A stretch of DNA of 19,613 nt, taken from Porogramme epimiltina (lineage: Eukaryota > Basidiomycota > Agaricomycetes > Polyporales > Polyporaceae). Shown here in pieces: positions 18,798 through 19,613 of this stretch (positions are counted from its first letter, which is position 1; each line of letters opens with the position of its first letter). The stretch is taken from the NCBI GenBank assembly GCA_900155495.1, contig FTLJ01000345.1, positions 1 through 19,613 on the forward strand. Reading direction: 5' to 3'. Both the position numbers and the translations under genes were made by a program. The notes beneath the pieces were generated by a model. The model ran no database searches and was not told the origin of the DNA. It was given only the letters and a program-made list of their open reading frames with translations.

Positions 18798-19613
18798 TTA
18801 GCCTGGCGCTACAAAACTAGAATATATAGCATACATAAGAACGTCCGCAGACCCCCCATCCTCTGCAAGAACGCCGATGTTTTCGATGTCACGTACCATC
18901 ATCTCGAGGTACTCAGCAGCGCCCGACATATGAGCGACTTTACAGCATGCAGCATGTACCTCGAGGTATCTAGGATTAGGTAAAAGTAGGTGTGCTGCAT
19001 CCGGGCGTGGCAAGCCGGGGAACTCTAAGTCATGGACAGTGAACTGTACGGGGCTCCTGAATCCGTGTGTCATTGATATGAGATGAGGTGGATGAATTTT
19101 CACGTTATAAACGTGTTCCTGTGTGTGCGAAGGTTAGCACGCAAGCCAGATCGGAACGCCGATAATTACCTTGCCATCAACCGCCTCGAACCAAAGGTCT
19201 AGCTCATAAAACATGTCATGGAGGTCATACCGAAGCGTCATGACGTTGCTCAACGAATGGGTTCCTGATCCTTTGATCTCCTCCTTAATGTGACTGTAGC
19301 CGAAGTGGTCCAGCATCGTCCACACAGCATTTGACCAAGCGTGCTGTCCGAACGTCACGCTAAGTACTATGCCTGTTTTAATGGTAATCCTCACCTTCGC
19401 CGTTGGATCATCGACCGACTCAAAATCATTCGCCCACACCGGGAAGATATGAGCACATTTCGTTGGTGCCGCCCAGCCAAGCTCGGATCCATCGGGAAAA
19501 CCCTCCGGGTGCGTCTCCGCATAGTCCACGTCGGTGTATTCAGTGGCCATGCATTTGAAACCGTCCCGAGTTAGGTTAGGAAGTCGATCGAAGACGAGCC
19601 GCAGGCGAGTCGA
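18798..19613 (-). CDS. HNH_2-type endonuclease-like protein, 5' end beyond window
   Basis: Three minus-strand exons are seen: 19613-19395 (open to the window edge, so the start is missing), 19343-19170 and 19118-18798, coding for the last 237 residues. The layout matches the HNH_2 domain proteins abundant in Agaricomycetes. RDGFKCMATE precedes TKCAHIFP, followed by HSLSNVMTLRYDLHDMF and LDLWFEAV; the His of AHIFP, the Asn of SNVMTL and the His of LHDMF would be the H-N-H metal/catalytic residues. The C-terminal segment with HAACCKVAHMSGAAEY is also typical of this group. Both introns are 51 bp GT-AG; the first contains no stop in frame, so unspliced reading would insert 17 residues, but splicing restores the family spacing. 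The Met at 19550 is internal. Biological role is unknown; a nuclease activity is inferred from the fold only. Confidence 0.8.

Noticed and set aside
19550..19550. Met at 19550 as the start of the HNH gene
   Set aside because: The frame stays open to the window edge and the upstream residues (RDGFKC) match the family, so this Met is internal.
1..19613. tRNA genes, rRNA, telomere repeats, CRISPR arrays, intact LTRs
   Set aside because: Looked for B-box-like GGTTCGA, TTAGGG arrays, regularly spaced repeats and long terminal repeats by eye; none was convincing. A TGCTCGAATC near 12426 lacks any tRNA cloverleaf.

Overview
The window looks like a stretch of a filamentous basidiomycete genome, most likely an Agaricomycete. 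Four genes can be read. Their coding exons are split by many short introns (mostly 47-80 bp) with GT...AG ends, coding DNA is GC-rich at third positions, and the rightmost gene is an HNH_2-type nuclease of a kind known mainly from Agaricomycetes. No rRNA, tRNA, CRISPR or intact transposon was seen. Splice models were built by hand: each predicted intron was required to restore the reading frame and the family motif across the junction.

Left arm (1-8945): no gene can be supported. Bases 1-3060 are extremely GC- and CpG-rich, so all six frames stay open and the long ORFs there are not evidence of genes. From about 3060 to 7400 the sequence becomes mixed, and from 7400 to 8945 it is noticeably more AT-rich, with two adjacent hairpins near 7985-8057.

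Centre (8946-16110): two secreted glycoside hydrolase genes stand head to head across an 883-bp intergenic region. On the minus strand is a GH92 alpha-mannosidase (16 exons, 778 aa) with a 14-nt microexon and a GC-AG intron. On the plus strand is a GH3 beta-glucosidase-like enzyme (12 exons, 804 aa). Both start with a signal peptide. The shared promoter region carries a TATA box before the GH3 gene, a CACGTG box and overlapping inverted repeats. The two enzymes may be co-expressed in mannose/glucose release from glycans or cell-wall polymers, but that is inference from layout.

Right (16111-19613): the GH3 gene is tail to tail with a minus-strand gene for a small four-helix membrane protein of MARVEL-like layout (185 aa). 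After a gene-free gap come coding-like islands on the minus strand that do not join in frame (a probable gene remnant). Last is the 3' part of an HNH_2 endonuclease-like gene, whose 5' end lies beyond the right edge.

No wholly new system is evident. The points most worth checking are the microexon/GC-AG pair in the GH92 gene, the GC-extreme left arm, the broken islands behind the HNH gene, and the divergent GH92/GH3 promoter.
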